NCBI GenBank assembly: GCA_947164865.1
Contig: CAMUYA010000005.1
Span: forward strand, 1-64,000
Direction of reading: 5' to 3'
From: an uncultured Lachnospiraceae bacterium
Lineage (GTDB): Bacteria; Bacillota; Clostridia; Lachnospirales; Lachnospiraceae
Length of the DNA stretch: 64,000 bases
Shown here: one piece after another, positions 51,692-60,075 of the stretch
Position numbering within the stretch: the first letter of the stretch is position 1
Layout: each line of letters begins with the position of its first letter
Notes under the pieces: generated by a model
Databases searched by the model: none
Told to the model about the DNA's origin: nothing
The model's input: only the letters and a program-made list of their open reading frames with translations
Translations under genes and position numbers: made by a program

Positions 51692-51946
51692 TCAGGCATT
51701 AGCCCAGGTAACTCCGTAAAGAGATACCATCATCTTCCTGATCTCCTCTTTCATGACCTTGCAGGCCTCAAATTCGGTCTTAACGTGGATGAGGCCGATC
51801 TTTTTATTTCTGTCGCAGAAATATACATCCCAGCCGTTCCCGCTCTTTTCGAGACATATTCTCTTATTGTGCTTTCCGTCTAGTTTATAAAGCTTTTTGG
51901 GAACAAGATGTTCCTTGAAAAAGTTGTTTAATTCCTTTGTTGTCAT
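51692..51946 (-). CDS. Unrecognised 84-residue protein
   Basis: Small cytoplasmic protein, MTTKELNNFFKEHLVPKKLY at the start, then WDVYFCDRNKKIGLIHVKTE and FEACKVMKEEIRKMM. The strand-strand-helix layout with W.VYF.DR..K.GL..F.TE.EAC is reminiscent of small immunity proteins found beside polymorphic toxins, but no toxin gene adjoins it and the match is by eye only. GGGAGGAAAACT precedes the ATG. It is a single-gene unit with its own strong promoter, a palindrome at the start point and a strong terminator, so it is probably controlled individually. Confidence 0.7.
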   Translation of the reverse strand: MTTKELNNFFKEHLVPKKLYKLDGKHNKRICLEKSGNGWDVYFCDRNKKIGLIHVKTEFEACKVMKEEIRKMMVSLYGVTWANA

Positions 51947-52013
51947 AGTTTTCCTCCCTTATATCGAACCCCGGCCCCGTTAAAAAAAGCTTCGTCGCTT
52001 TAATAACTCTTTG

Positions 52014-52034
52014 ATGTAGTTTTTAATACTACAT
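52014..52034 (-). promoter_or_regulatory. Palindromic operator-like site
   Basis: ATGTAGT-TTTTAAT-ACTACAT is a perfect 7-bp inverted repeat located at the predicted transcription start of the 84-residue gene, where a bound repressor would block initiation. Binder unknown; the half-site resembles PadR- or BlaI-type sequences but not closely enough to name. Confidence 0.6.
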
Positions 52035-52036
52035 TC

Positions 52037-52065
52037 AATATACCATTCCAAAATGGTGATGGCAA
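52037..52065 (-). promoter_or_regulatory. Promoter of the 84-residue gene
   Basis: Minus-strand TTGCCA (52060-52065), 17 bp, TATATT (52037-52042). Confidence 0.7.
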
Positions 52066-52093
52066 GGGGTATGAGAGAAATTTAAGACATTTT

Positions 52094-53641
52094 TTATTTA
52101 TTCCTGTAGATATTGTAGCCCCTTACGCTTCCAATGATCTCAAGACCCTTTTCTTTTGCCGCCAGATCGCACCGCGAGCCGCCGTAAGTGATGATCCGCC
52201 CGGGCTTCAGGCTGTCAAAGCCGGAAAGCACATATTCTTCCTCACAGTAGCTGACGGATATCCCCTCCGGAAGTGCGTACAGCAGCTCAATTCCGTCAAA
52301 TCCCGCTCCGGGAGCCCTTTCGACATCCTCATCGGGAACCAGCACCGTATTATTCCATCCCGTTCCTTTCTCCAGCAGGATGACATCTTTTAATCCGCTC
52401 TTTAACTCCGCAAATTCCGCCCTGTGAGAGCGGTCGCAAAAAGGTGCGGTGTAGGCGCTTCCTTTTATGACAAACAGAAGCACAAAAGCCGTCAAAAAAG
52501 CAGCGATATGGAATATTCTCTTTTTGGAAAAGGCGGCGATCACTACAAGATCAAGCACTATAAATACTACCAGATGCCTGTCTCCCGCAAAGAGATTGTA
52601 CATGATAAGTATCGCAAAAAATGTTGATATCTGAGTTCCCAACAGGATTCCGGTCATTATAGCCTCAGGCTTTTTGCTCTTCTCTTTTTTCACCCCGGTG
52701 AGTAAAAACACAAATTCAACAAGTATGAGCAGGCTCATGATCAGAAAAGCTATCCAAAGTCCGCTCTGCGCATTCTTTGTAAAGACCGTTCTTCCGATAT
52801 CGAAAAAAAGCTGGGCTGCCGTCCGGATAAACCTGTCCTTCATCTCCCGGAGCACAAGCCTCGGACCGTGCGTAACAGCTTTTCCGAGCCAGTCTGCATA
52901 TATCCCGTCGAAGTAATCAGCCTTGAAATACTTTCCGATCATCGCGTACAGCACTGCTCCGCCTGCAGCGGAAAGAATGAAAAAGAGAGCAGATCTCTTT
53001 CTGTGCACAAAGCCCGCATACCACTGAAAAGCCGCAAAGAGAATAAAATACGGCCTTAACGATATCAGATATATAAGCAAGGCGCTCATAAGTATCTGAT
53101 TTATCAGACTGTGATCATTTATCTCGCGCAAAGCAAGAGCGAAGAAAATCAGCGTCAGCGATAAGATCAGGACCTCCGACATATACGAAAGTACATATCT
53201 CCAGAGCGGAAGGAAAAAGCAGAGCCCCACCGACAGCAAAAGGGATCTTTTAATATCTGCCCCCATGCTCTTGGCAACAAAAAAAAATGCCGCCGAGAGC
53301 AGAGCGATATTCAATACGATCGGCGCCCACATAGCCCCGCCGGTCAGCTTCAGGGCAAATGCAAAAGGGTAGAGTACCAGCGGTCCCCACGCGGCAAATC
53401 CGCCATGCAGAGCAGCGCTTTCGTTAAAGCCCCATATTCCCTGAGGCATGCCAAACTTTGCCACAGCCTGCGCCTGCTTAAAATAAAACAGCTCATCATT
53501 CCAGCCCGAATAAGGAGCCCAGACATCAAATATCGTCTTTCCGCTTACAGCCGTCATGATAATACAGGCAATAAGCGGCAGGGCAGCGGGGATGATAAGC
53601 GCAAGTATTTTGTTTTTATCTTTAGATGAATTCTTAGTCAT
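52094..53641 (-). CDS. Polytopic membrane protein, GT-C/GT39-like
   Basis: 515 residues with about 10-12 hydrophobic helices through residue 390 and a soluble C-terminal part. After the first helix comes an extracytoplasmic loop GWNDELFYFKQAQAVAKFGM; an acidic pair in this first loop is the catalytic feature of GT-C glycosyltransferases that use polyprenyl-linked sugars (PMT/ArnT group). LHGGFAAWGPLVLYPFAFAL fits the same fold. The acceptor cannot be told. The gene stands alone; no ribosome site of note precedes the ATG at 53641. Alternative: a membrane protein of unknown function with GT39-like topology. Confidence 0.65.
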   Translation of the reverse strand: MTKNSSKDKNKILALIIPAALPLIACIIMTAVSGKTIFDVWAPYSGWNDELFYFKQAQAVAKFGMPQGIWGFNESAALHGGFAAWGPLVLYPFAFALKLTGGAMWAPIVLNIALLSAAFFFVAKSMGADIKRSLLLSVGLCFFLPLWRYVLSYMSEVLILSLTLIFFALALREINDHSLINQILMSALLIYLISLRPYFILFAAFQWYAGFVHRKRSALFFILSAAGGAVLYAMIGKYFKADYFDGIYADWLGKAVTHGPRLVLREMKDRFIRTAAQLFFDIGRTVFTKNAQSGLWIAFLIMSLLILVEFVFLLTGVKKEKSKKPEAIMTGILLGTQISTFFAILIMYNLFAGDRHLVVFIVLDLVVIAAFSKKRIFHIAAFLTAFVLLFVIKGSAYTAPFCDRSHRAEFAELKSGLKDVILLEKGTGWNNTVLVPDEDVERAPGAGFDGIELLYALPEGISVSYCEEEYVLSGFDSLKPGRIITYGGSRCDLAAKEKGLEIIGSVRGYNIYRNK

Positions 53642-53724
53642 ATACTTACATTTTCGGGACAGATTATTTACAGATGCTATTCTATCACATCATATTCCCA
53701 TAATCCATACACTTGATTTCCCTG

Positions 53725-53883
53725 CCTAACCCGCACCGCGGGTGAGCGGCTCCTCGCTTTCTTGCATATGCGACATATGCGATAGACGGGGGCGCACGAT
53801 GTCCGGTGGACATCGGCCCTGCGCGGACCGGAGCGAAGCGGAGACCTAACCCGCACCGCGGGTGAGCGGCTCCTCTTCGCTCC
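53725..53883. repeat. GC-rich palindrome array with 31-bp direct repeats (REP-like element)
   Basis: Two identical 31-bp repeats (53725-53755 and 53845-53875) lie 120 bp apart. Each contains the perfect hairpin ACCCGC-ACC-GCGGGT. Between them are two more perfect triloop palindromes: 53764-53780 (GCATATG-CGA-CATATGC) and 53797-53815 (CGATGTCC-GGT-GGACATCG). A 9-bp pair (53830-53838 with 53875-53883) encloses the second repeat. The element also holds a 13-bp copy of the neighbouring tRNA 3' end. Frames through it are low-complexity Arg/Pro/Ala and I do not call them genes. Confidence 0.75.
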
Positions 53884-53886
53884 ATA

Positions 53887-53923
53887 AAAAAGCAGACACA
53901 CCTTAATGGTGTGTCTGTTTTTT
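53887..53923 (-). terminator. tRNA-Gly terminator
   Basis: CAGACACACC (53893-53902) pairs with GGTGTGTCTG (53908-53917), flanked by A-run and T-run, 7-10 bases past the tRNA 3' end; symmetrical enough to work both ways. Confidence 0.88.
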
Positions 53924-53929
53924 ATAAAG

Positions 53930-54002
53930 AGCGATAGACGGGGCTCGAACCCGCGGTCTCCACCTTGGCAAGGTGGCGCTTTACCAACTAAGCTACTATC
54001 GC
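53930..54002 (-). tRNA. tRNA-Gly (anticodon GCC)
   Basis: Folds into a standard cloverleaf on the minus strand: acceptor GCGATAG/CTATCGC, D-arm GCTTAGTTGGTAAAGC, anticodon stem CCACC/GGTGG around TTGCCAA with anticodon GCC (53967-53969), and T-arm with GTTCGAGCC. The discriminator base is U and CCA is not encoded. A near-consensus promoter lies directly upstream and a terminator directly downstream, so it is a single-tRNA unit. Confidence 0.96.
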
Positions 54003-54013
54003 ATACCGTTTTT

Positions 54014-54057
54014 CAACGGACAAATGATATTCTACTATGTCATTTGTCCGTTGTCAA
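54014..54057 (-). promoter_or_regulatory. tRNA-Gly promoter inside a 14-bp perfect inverted repeat
   Basis: TTGACA (54052-54057), 17 bp, TAGAAT (54029-54034) on the minus strand. A perfect 14-bp inverted repeat (54014-54027 with 54040-54053, 12-base centre) brackets the -10 box and covers the spacer and the predicted start site. Confidence 0.85.
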
Positions 54058-54099
54058 CAGTTATTTTAATCTTTTTTCGACCCTTTTTTTATCGGATCG

Positions 54100-56115
54100 T
54101 TATTCGGTGTAAAAACTGATCTCATCGCCCTCTATATTGAACGTAGCGGGGTCAGCCAGGTAATAGTCTCCGTAGATATCATCGATGCAGAAGGCATAGA
54201 GATAATCTCCGTCCTCCATCACATCATAATATATCTCTACGGGTCCCGATACGGTATATTCTCCGCCGATATACTCGTATTCTTCGTCTCCTTCGATCTC
54301 AAAGGCGAAATAGCGGGGAACTATGACATCTCCGCTCTGAAGCTTATATATCTCCCTTGCGGCATATCCGTTCTCGTCTATACCTTCCCAGGTTCCCTCC
54401 ACGGTCACCTCTCCGGTCTGCATATTCTGCATCAGTCTGAGATTCGTTTCCTCTCCGTTTACCGTAACGGGTGAGGAATAAATGATCGCATCATCCGTCA
54501 CATCAGCGATATAGATAGCAAGATTCTGTCCGTCGGGAAGCGAGAGCCAGTACCCGTCAAAGGCATCATAGAAATATCCCGTATCCCAGTCACCGTTAAT
54601 ATCATAGGTCTGACCAAGCTCTATAAGCCCGTCTCCTTCGGGAGTATATTCATATACGAGAGCATAAATATCAGCTGCGGCATTTATACCGTTTGTATCA
54701 AGCTTAAAGCTGTATACACCCTCATCATCTATAGCGGGTTCACTCACAAAGGTGATGACAGGGCTTTCTCCGGTCTCTTCACCGGATATCACAGCGCCGC
54801 TTCCCTGATAACCTTCGGTCTTGTTCCCGATAAAATCGCTGTAACTTTGGCTTACGGAAATATCGTTAAAGATATCGAGTTCTTCCGATCCCTGTATGCT
54901 TAGCGGATAATAAATGGTAAGCCCGCCGGCATTTCTGTGTACGGATCCCGTTACCGAGTACACTACTGCGTTACCGAGTGCAGAGATAACATCATCGGCT
55001 CCCTGTGCATATGAAGCACAGTTGGAGACTATCGCACCCAGATCCACCATATTTGTATATCCGTCGACTTTATTATTACCTCCGAAGTTCTCCGCACTTT
55101 CAAAGCCTCTGATGATCGACGCCTTGGAAGCCTCGTCACCCGATGCCGCACAAAGCTCCCCGGCAAAAGAGTCGAGACTCGAAATAAGATCTCCGATCCT
55201 TGACAGGTCGATTACCGAAAGTGTTGTCAGATCGTCATCGTTATCAGCCGCACATGCCTGAAGAAAGCTGTCACATACCACCTTTCCGAGGGCTGCTCCG
55301 TCTGCTCCCGGATACTCCGAAAGGAACGATCCGATAGTGGAATAATCCCATCCCGAACCCGGTTCCGTCTCTTCGGATCCATACATGTAAAGAGCGTAGG
55401 GCTCCAGAATATTGGCAGTTTCTATCGTGCCCATGAGGCATGCATCGAACCCGATGAAGTCAAACTTCTGTGATATATCCGCAGCTCCCAGGGCATTGCT
55501 GATCTCCCTCAGGCTGAGCATGTCGCAGTCGTTGAGCTCATCGACGCACACACCCGAAATACTTCCTCCGCCATGATCCCAGAAGATCAGTCCGTTATGC
55601 TCGGAGGCATAATTCGTAAGACCCCATGATACAAAGTCGGTAAGAGTCTCTTCCGCTCCCATGGCTTCAAGCGATCCTTCATCCACCAGCTCCATGCTGC
55701 CGCTTTGGATCAAGTATCTCTGGAGCGAATCCGGATCAACGATATCGTTGTACCACTGATAAGTTCCGCCGGTCTGAACCACGAAACGGACATCCTCGCT
55801 GCCCTGAGCGTCCAGCATCTCCTGCAGATCGCCTGTTCCCATTCCGCCTTCCGATTCCAGATCTGTTCCGCACAGATACACGAATACTGTCCAGCTTCCG
55901 TCCGCGCTTAGATTTCCGACGTCTCCGTAGTCATGTTCGGTCTCCTGCGGAGCGTCGTAATCCTCTTCATAATCTTCCTCATATTCTCCGAGGTCGTAAT
56001 CGTCCTCGTAATCATCCGGATAATCTTCCCAGTCATCCGAACATGCCGTCAATCCAAAAAAAAGCGTCAGAGCAGTCAGCCCCGCAATTACTTTTTTGGT
56101 ATAGTCTTTTATCAT
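54100..56115 (-). CDS. Clostripain-family (C11) cysteine protease lipoprotein
   Basis: 671 residues. Signal peptide with lipobox LTAC (Cys25), an Asp/Glu/Tyr-rich acidic linker (26-65), then the C11 peptidase domain: TVFVYLCGTDLESEGG (76-91), catalytic His181 in IFWDHGGG and Cys226 in IGFDACLMG. These are the clostripain dyad positions; family members cut after Arg or Lys and are often autoprocessed. Residues from about 450 form beta-rich domains of unknown role. It should sit on the outer face of the cell membrane. No partner gene is evident; the acidic linker probably spans the wall. Confidence 0.92.
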   Translation of the reverse strand: MIKDYTKKVIAGLTALTLFFGLTACSDDWEDYPDDYEDDYDLGEYEEDYEEDYDAPQETEHDYGDVGNLSADGSWTVFVYLCGTDLESEGGMGTGDLQEMLDAQGSEDVRFVVQTGGTYQWYNDIVDPDSLQRYLIQSGSMELVDEGSLEAMGAEETLTDFVSWGLTNYASEHNGLIFWDHGGGSISGVCVDELNDCDMLSLREISNALGAADISQKFDFIGFDACLMGTIETANILEPYALYMYGSEETEPGSGWDYSTIGSFLSEYPGADGAALGKVVCDSFLQACAADNDDDLTTLSVIDLSRIGDLISSLDSFAGELCAASGDEASKASIIRGFESAENFGGNNKVDGYTNMVDLGAIVSNCASYAQGADDVISALGNAVVYSVTGSVHRNAGGLTIYYPLSIQGSEELDIFNDISVSQSYSDFIGNKTEGYQGSGAVISGEETGESPVITFVSEPAIDDEGVYSFKLDTNGINAAADIYALVYEYTPEGDGLIELGQTYDINGDWDTGYFYDAFDGYWLSLPDGQNLAIYIADVTDDAIIYSSPVTVNGEETNLRLMQNMQTGEVTVEGTWEGIDENGYAAREIYKLQSGDVIVPRYFAFEIEGDEEYEYIGGEYTVSGPVEIYYDVMEDGDYLYAFCIDDIYGDYYLADPATFNIEGDEISFYTE

Positions 56116-56141
56116 AAGAAACCCGCTTTCTTATGCATCCA

Positions 56142-56858
56142 TCAGAGGCTGAATCCCTGAGGAAGAGGAATAGTAAACATGTAGATCAGGCCTGCGAGAA
56201 GGAATACAACAGAAACAAGGAATACGATCTTTCTGTTGGGAAGGTTCTTGAATATTCCGATAATGCCAAGAAGGAAAAGTACGAGTGAGTAGATTACCTG
56301 TACAAGTCCGAAACGGTCGCCGTTTGAGTTGTCTTCCTGACCCTGTGCAAGATACTCCTCTGCCTCAGCCAGCACTTCCTGTGCCTCAGCATAATATGAA
56401 TCCATATATCCCTCTTTATCAAAAGGACTTGCCCACTCTTCCTGATTGAGTGCCCATTCAATAGCATCGGCAAATTCATCGCTGCAGCTGTCATAGATCA
56501 GAGTCTGGATCTTGGCATTTATAAGATCTGACTTATCCTGATCACCTTCCATCTCTGCGATCTCAACCTCAGTCATATAGTCCACTATGCTGTTCCATAC
56601 CATAAGATCCTGCATATACTGCTGTGAAGCCTCATTCCACATGGAGTTTCCCTCAGCGGAAATATTGTTGCTGGTGGTATAGTTTGTTGCCTGATTTCCT
56701 CCGTGAAGTGATCCGATCCATGTTGCCCATGCGGTAAGTACTGCAGTCACGCCCAGAAAGATCGCGATCAGCGTCTCAAGTCTGCCCTCGTTGAGCCAGG
56801 GAAGGAATCCCTTCTTCTCGGTAGTTACGTTTTCTTTCTTTTCAACATCATTTGCCAT
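56142..56858 (-). CDS. Membrane protein cotranscribed with the sodium channel
   Basis: 238 residues, family not recognised. One membrane helix near 28-50 (ETLIAIFLGVTAVLTAWATW), then a helical, acidic loop of about 130 residues with many Glu/Asp/Tyr/Gln, then two or three helices (about 182-232: VIYSLVLFLLGIIGIF, IVFLVSVVFLLAGLIYMF). If the N-terminus is cytoplasmic the acidic loop is outside. Its ATG overlaps the channel stop codon by 11 bases, so the two are translationally coupled. A role as channel partner or as regulator of ion balance is an inference from this arrangement only. Confidence 0.78.
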   Translation of the reverse strand: MANDVEKKENVTTEKKGFLPWLNEGRLETLIAIFLGVTAVLTAWATWIGSLHGGNQATNYTTSNNISAEGNSMWNEASQQYMQDLMVWNSIVDYMTEVEIAEMEGDQDKSDLINAKIQTLIYDSCSDEFADAIEWALNQEEWASPFDKEGYMDSYYAEAQEVLAEAEEYLAQGQEDNSNGDRFGLVQVIYSLVLFLLGIIGIFKNLPNRKIVFLVSVVFLLAGLIYMFTIPLPQGFSL

Positions 56859-57762
56859 TGTTTTTCTCTCCTGTCATTTTATTTTCAAGCATTTTTTCTA
56901 TATGTGCTATTTGCATCTGCATCTGTGCAAGTCTGGATTCCAGCGCTGCGGTATCGGTAACTTCTGCCGGGGTATCGGCACCCTCTGCCGCATTTTCTTT
57001 TTTCTCCTCATTCCCCTGCTTTTTTGCCTTATCTCTTTCAAGAGTCAGCTGTTCCTGAACCTCGCTGATGGAGTTGACTACTATTCCCACAACAACATTC
57101 ATAACAACAAAGGAGCTGATAAGTACGAAAGGAACAAAATACAGCCATGCCCAGCTGAAAACTTCCATCACGGGTCTGGAAATACCCATTGACCAGCTTT
57201 CCAATGTCATTACCTGGAACAGTGTATAAAGGCTCTTTCCTATACTTCCGAACCACTCGGGGAATGCCTCTCCGAAAAGGCTGGTTCCGATAAGCGCAAA
57301 AATATAGTAAATAAGCAAAAGAAGAACCGCAGTCCAGCTTATGCCGGGGATAGACTTTCCTATCGCTCCTATGATCATACGGAGCTTGTCAAGCCTTGAT
57401 ACCATTCTCATGGCACGAAGACCCTTAAGAGCCTTGAATGTTCTGAATATCCTGAATATCCTGAACACTCTGAGCACCTTGAGGAATGCAAGTCCCGAGA
57501 ATACGGAGCAGACAACTATAATAAGATCAAACCAGTTCCAGCCGTCCGTAAAGAATCGAAAGCCGTAAGCAATAAGCTTCAGAAGTATCTCGAGAATAAA
57601 TATCCCCAGACAGATGTAATCCAGTACTACAAGCAAAGGTCCTATTGCGGCATTAATGGTAGCAGAAGTCTGCAATCCCATTATCACAGCGTTTATCGCG
57701 ATCACAATAAGGATCGCATTCTGAAACCATGAACTTTCAACAAGTGTTTTTATTTTTTTCAT
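56848..57762 (-). CDS. NaChBac-type voltage-gated sodium channel
   Basis: 304 residues. One six-helix domain that assembles as a tetramer. S4 voltage sensor at about 93-120 with arginine every third residue (VLRVFRIFRIFRTFKAL). Pore loop and selectivity filter TLESWSM at 186-192, close to the TLESWAS filter of NaChBac, so Na+ selectivity is expected. S6 runs to about 230. The cytoplasmic tail ends in a coiled coil (about 270-297, LAQMQMQIAHIEKMLENKM), as in NaChBac. It starts four bases before the preceding 130-residue gene stop and overlaps the next gene by 11, a tight three-gene operon. Confidence 0.95.
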   Translation of the reverse strand: MKKIKTLVESSWFQNAILIVIAINAVIMGLQTSATINAAIGPLLVVLDYICLGIFILEILLKLIAYGFRFFTDGWNWFDLIIVVCSVFSGLAFLKVLRVFRIFRIFRTFKALKGLRAMRMVSRLDKLRMIIGAIGKSIPGISWTAVLLLLIYYIFALIGTSLFGEAFPEWFGSIGKSLYTLFQVMTLESWSMGISRPVMEVFSWAWLYFVPFVLISSFVVMNVVVGIVVNSISEVQEQLTLERDKAKKQGNEEKKENAAEGADTPAEVTDTAALESRLAQMQMQIAHIEKMLENKMTGEKNNGK

Positions 57763-57765
57763 ACC

Positions 57766-58158
57766 TTAAAGACCCATCTCCTGTATTTCTTTAAGGACAG
57801 CCTCAACCTGCTGCTCGCAAAGCTTGCTGTTCTTTCCGCCGAGGGAGCCGAGATTTGCCCATCCGTTTGATACGATTCCCAGCGCCACGTTTTTGGCAAC
57901 ATTTTCTGCACCTGCAGCTTCTGCCTTCTGGATGTTCCACTTGGTTCCCCTCTTACCGTTTCCCGCCATAAATGCCGGAAGGATCTGAACCTGATTCTGT
58001 CTGTCCACTTCCGGGAAGCAGATGATATGCGTCATCATATGACTTACCCACATGGGTTTTCCGGGAGTAAACTCGTGATCCTTTATTGCCTCGTAGAGTT
58101 CTTCGGGAGTGTACTCCTTCTGTGTTACAAATTTTTTGATCTTAATCCCAAATGCCAT
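57766..58158 (-). CDS. Unrecognised 130-residue cytoplasmic protein, first gene of the channel operon
   Basis: No signal peptide or membrane helix. Starts MAFGIKIKKFVTQKEYTPEE; HMMTHIICFPEVDRQNQVQI and the stretch KAEAAGAENVAKNVALGIVS are the most distinctive parts. I do not recognise the fold. The stop lies three bases before the channel ATG. GGAGGATAGTTATT precedes the start. Confidence 0.78.
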   Translation of the reverse strand: MAFGIKIKKFVTQKEYTPEELYEAIKDHEFTPGKPMWVSHMMTHIICFPEVDRQNQVQILPAFMAGNGKRGTKWNIQKAEAAGAENVAKNVALGIVSNGWANLGSLGGKNSKLCEQQVEAVLKEIQEMGL

Positions 58159-58199
58159 AATAACTATCCTCCATATTTTTTATTAGGCCAATCCTGTAT

Positions 58200-58228
58200 A
58201 TTTTAGTACGTTAAACCAAAAAAGTAAA
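58200..58228 (-). promoter_or_regulatory. Promoter of the sodium-channel operon
   Basis: Minus-strand TTTACT (58223-58228), 17 bp, TAAAAT (58200-58205); the -35 box begins at the edge of the ABC terminator. Confidence 0.55.
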
Positions 58229-58253
58229 GCACCCGATTTTAATCGGGTGCTTT
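58226..58253 (-). terminator. Terminator of the lepA-ABC operon
   Basis: Perfect 12-bp stem (58226-58237 with 58242-58253) with a 4-base loop, 28 bp past the stop of the second ABC gene. The stem arms end in A/T tracts on both strands. Confidence 0.88.
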
Positions 58254-58280
58254 TTATCGGAATTTTATATAAGAACCGTA

Positions 58281-60071
58281 TCATGCTCCTTTTTCATCCA
58301 TCTGCGAAGTGTACAGATGATAATACAATCCGTGCTTTGCCAGAAGCTCCTCATGAGTTCCGGTCTCAACTATTCCGCCGTCATCTATGTACATTATGAC
58401 ATCGCAGTTCTTGATGGTGGAAAGTCTGTGGGCAATAATAAATGTTGTTCTTCCCTTCATCATGTTGTTGAGTCCCGTCTGAAGCGCACGCTCCGTCTGG
58501 ACATCGATACTGGATGTAGCCTCATCGAGCACAAGGATCTTGGGATCCGAGATAAGCGTTCTCGCAAACGAGATAAGCTGCTTCTGCCCCTGGGAAAGGG
58601 TGGTTCCGCGCTCTCTTACCTCGCTCTGATATCCGTCCTCCATGGCGCTGATAAAAGCATCTGCGCACACGATCTTACTTGCGGCTCTTATCTCATCCAT
58701 GGTCGCATCCAGCTTGCCGTAACGGATATTGTCCTCTATAGTTCCGGAGAAGATAAAGCTGTCCTGCAGCATTATTCCCATCTGTGAACGAAGCGAGTGC
58801 AGAGTCACCTTCGATATATCCTGTCCGTCTATGAGGACCTGACCTCCACCCACATTATAAAACCGGGATACGAGGCTGACTATCGTGCTCTTTCCGGCTC
58901 CGGTCGGTCCCACCAGCGCTACACTCTGGCCGGGCTTGACCTTAAAAGAAACATTCTTGAGCACGGGCTTGCCTTCCTCGTAGGAAAAGTCTACATTCTT
59001 AAATTCAACCTCTCCCTTTATCTCCGGCATCTCGGTGGCATCCGGTGCATCATCAACCGTGACGGGCTCATCCAGAGTCTGGAATATTCTCTCAAGATAA
59101 GCGATATTGTTGATGAAATTGTTGAAAATATTACCGAGGTTCATTATGGGCTGCCAGAATCTTGAAGCGTAGCTTGATATCGCAACGATGACTCCGACGC
59201 TCTTCATTCCGCCTTCCGCAGTGCTGAACACCACCATACCGAAGAGGAATATTGCAGCCCTTACAAGCACGGAAATGGTATCTATTCCCGGCCATACAAG
59301 GTTGTTGTATCTTACGGCGGTCATCCATGTGTTACGGCAATCGGATGAAAGTCCCGCAAACACCTGCGCGTTGTAATCCTCTCTTGCAAAGATCTGGGTG
59401 ATCCTGGCTCCTACGATATTCTCCTGCAGATATGCGTTGAGGTTGGAATTCTTGTTGGAAACCGCCTGCCACGCCTTGCGCTGCTTGTTCTTGATCCACA
59501 GCATGAACACCGCCAGTACGGGCACGCCGCAGAGCACCACAAGAGCAAGCTGCACATCCACCGAGAACATGAACGCAACAATAAATATCAGGTTGAATAT
59601 CTCGAGTATAACATTGATGAGACCGTTGGAGAGCATGTCCGAAACAGAGTTGACATAGTTGACCACTCTGATAAGGATCTTTCCGTGAGGTCTGTCATCA
59701 TAATACTGGAAAGGAAGCTTCTGAAGATGTGCGAAGAGATCCTTTCTGATATCATAAATGATTCCCTGGCTGACTTTGATCATTATCCTCGAGCGGATAG
59801 TTGTAAGGATGATGCTTATAACGATCGTCCCCACAAGCATGATCGCAAGCTCTATAAGATACCTCGTGTCGGTGTTCGGTATGGCCACATCAAGCGCTTC
59901 CTGGTTGATCCTTGGTGCTATAAGCCCAATGGCGCCGCCAAGGGCTGAGATGATAAGTGCAAATACCATCTTGCCGGCATATTTTTTCATATAGACCGAA
60001 GCCCTTAACAAATGTTTAAAGTTAAAGGGTTCATCGAGTCTCTCGTCCTGTCTGAAAGTATTCCTTGCCAT
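58281..60071 (-). CDS. ABC exporter half-transporter, catalytic-site subunit
   Basis: 596 residues from MARNTFRQDERLDEP; the ATG at 60069-60071 follows GGGGGAGG by nine bases, four bases after the stop of its partner. Type IV ABC exporter: six membrane helices (about 30-310) then an ATPase domain with Walker A GPTGAGKST, Q-loop QDSFIF, signature LSQGQ, Walker B VLDEATSSID with the catalytic Glu, and switch IAHRLST. Together with the next subunit it should form a heterodimer with one good and one degenerate ATP site, as in TM287/288. Substrate (drug, lipid or peptide) cannot be told. Confidence 0.94.
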   Translation of the reverse strand: MARNTFRQDERLDEPFNFKHLLRASVYMKKYAGKMVFALIISALGGAIGLIAPRINQEALDVAIPNTDTRYLIELAIMLVGTIVISIILTTIRSRIMIKVSQGIIYDIRKDLFAHLQKLPFQYYDDRPHGKILIRVVNYVNSVSDMLSNGLINVILEIFNLIFIVAFMFSVDVQLALVVLCGVPVLAVFMLWIKNKQRKAWQAVSNKNSNLNAYLQENIVGARITQIFAREDYNAQVFAGLSSDCRNTWMTAVRYNNLVWPGIDTISVLVRAAIFLFGMVVFSTAEGGMKSVGVIVAISSYASRFWQPIMNLGNIFNNFINNIAYLERIFQTLDEPVTVDDAPDATEMPEIKGEVEFKNVDFSYEEGKPVLKNVSFKVKPGQSVALVGPTGAGKSTIVSLVSRFYNVGGGQVLIDGQDISKVTLHSLRSQMGIMLQDSFIFSGTIEDNIRYGKLDATMDEIRAASKIVCADAFISAMEDGYQSEVRERGTTLSQGQKQLISFARTLISDPKILVLDEATSSIDVQTERALQTGLNNMMKGRTTFIIAHRLSTIKNCDVIMYIDDGGIVETGTHEELLAKHGLYYHLYTSQMDEKGA

Positions 60072-60075
60072 ATGC

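Noticed and set aside
53677..53901. Minus-strand frames of 66-74 codons in the palindrome array
   Set aside because: Arg/Pro/Ala-rich translations of repeated GC-rich hairpins, with the same peptide repeated because of the 31-bp repeats; no ribosome site.
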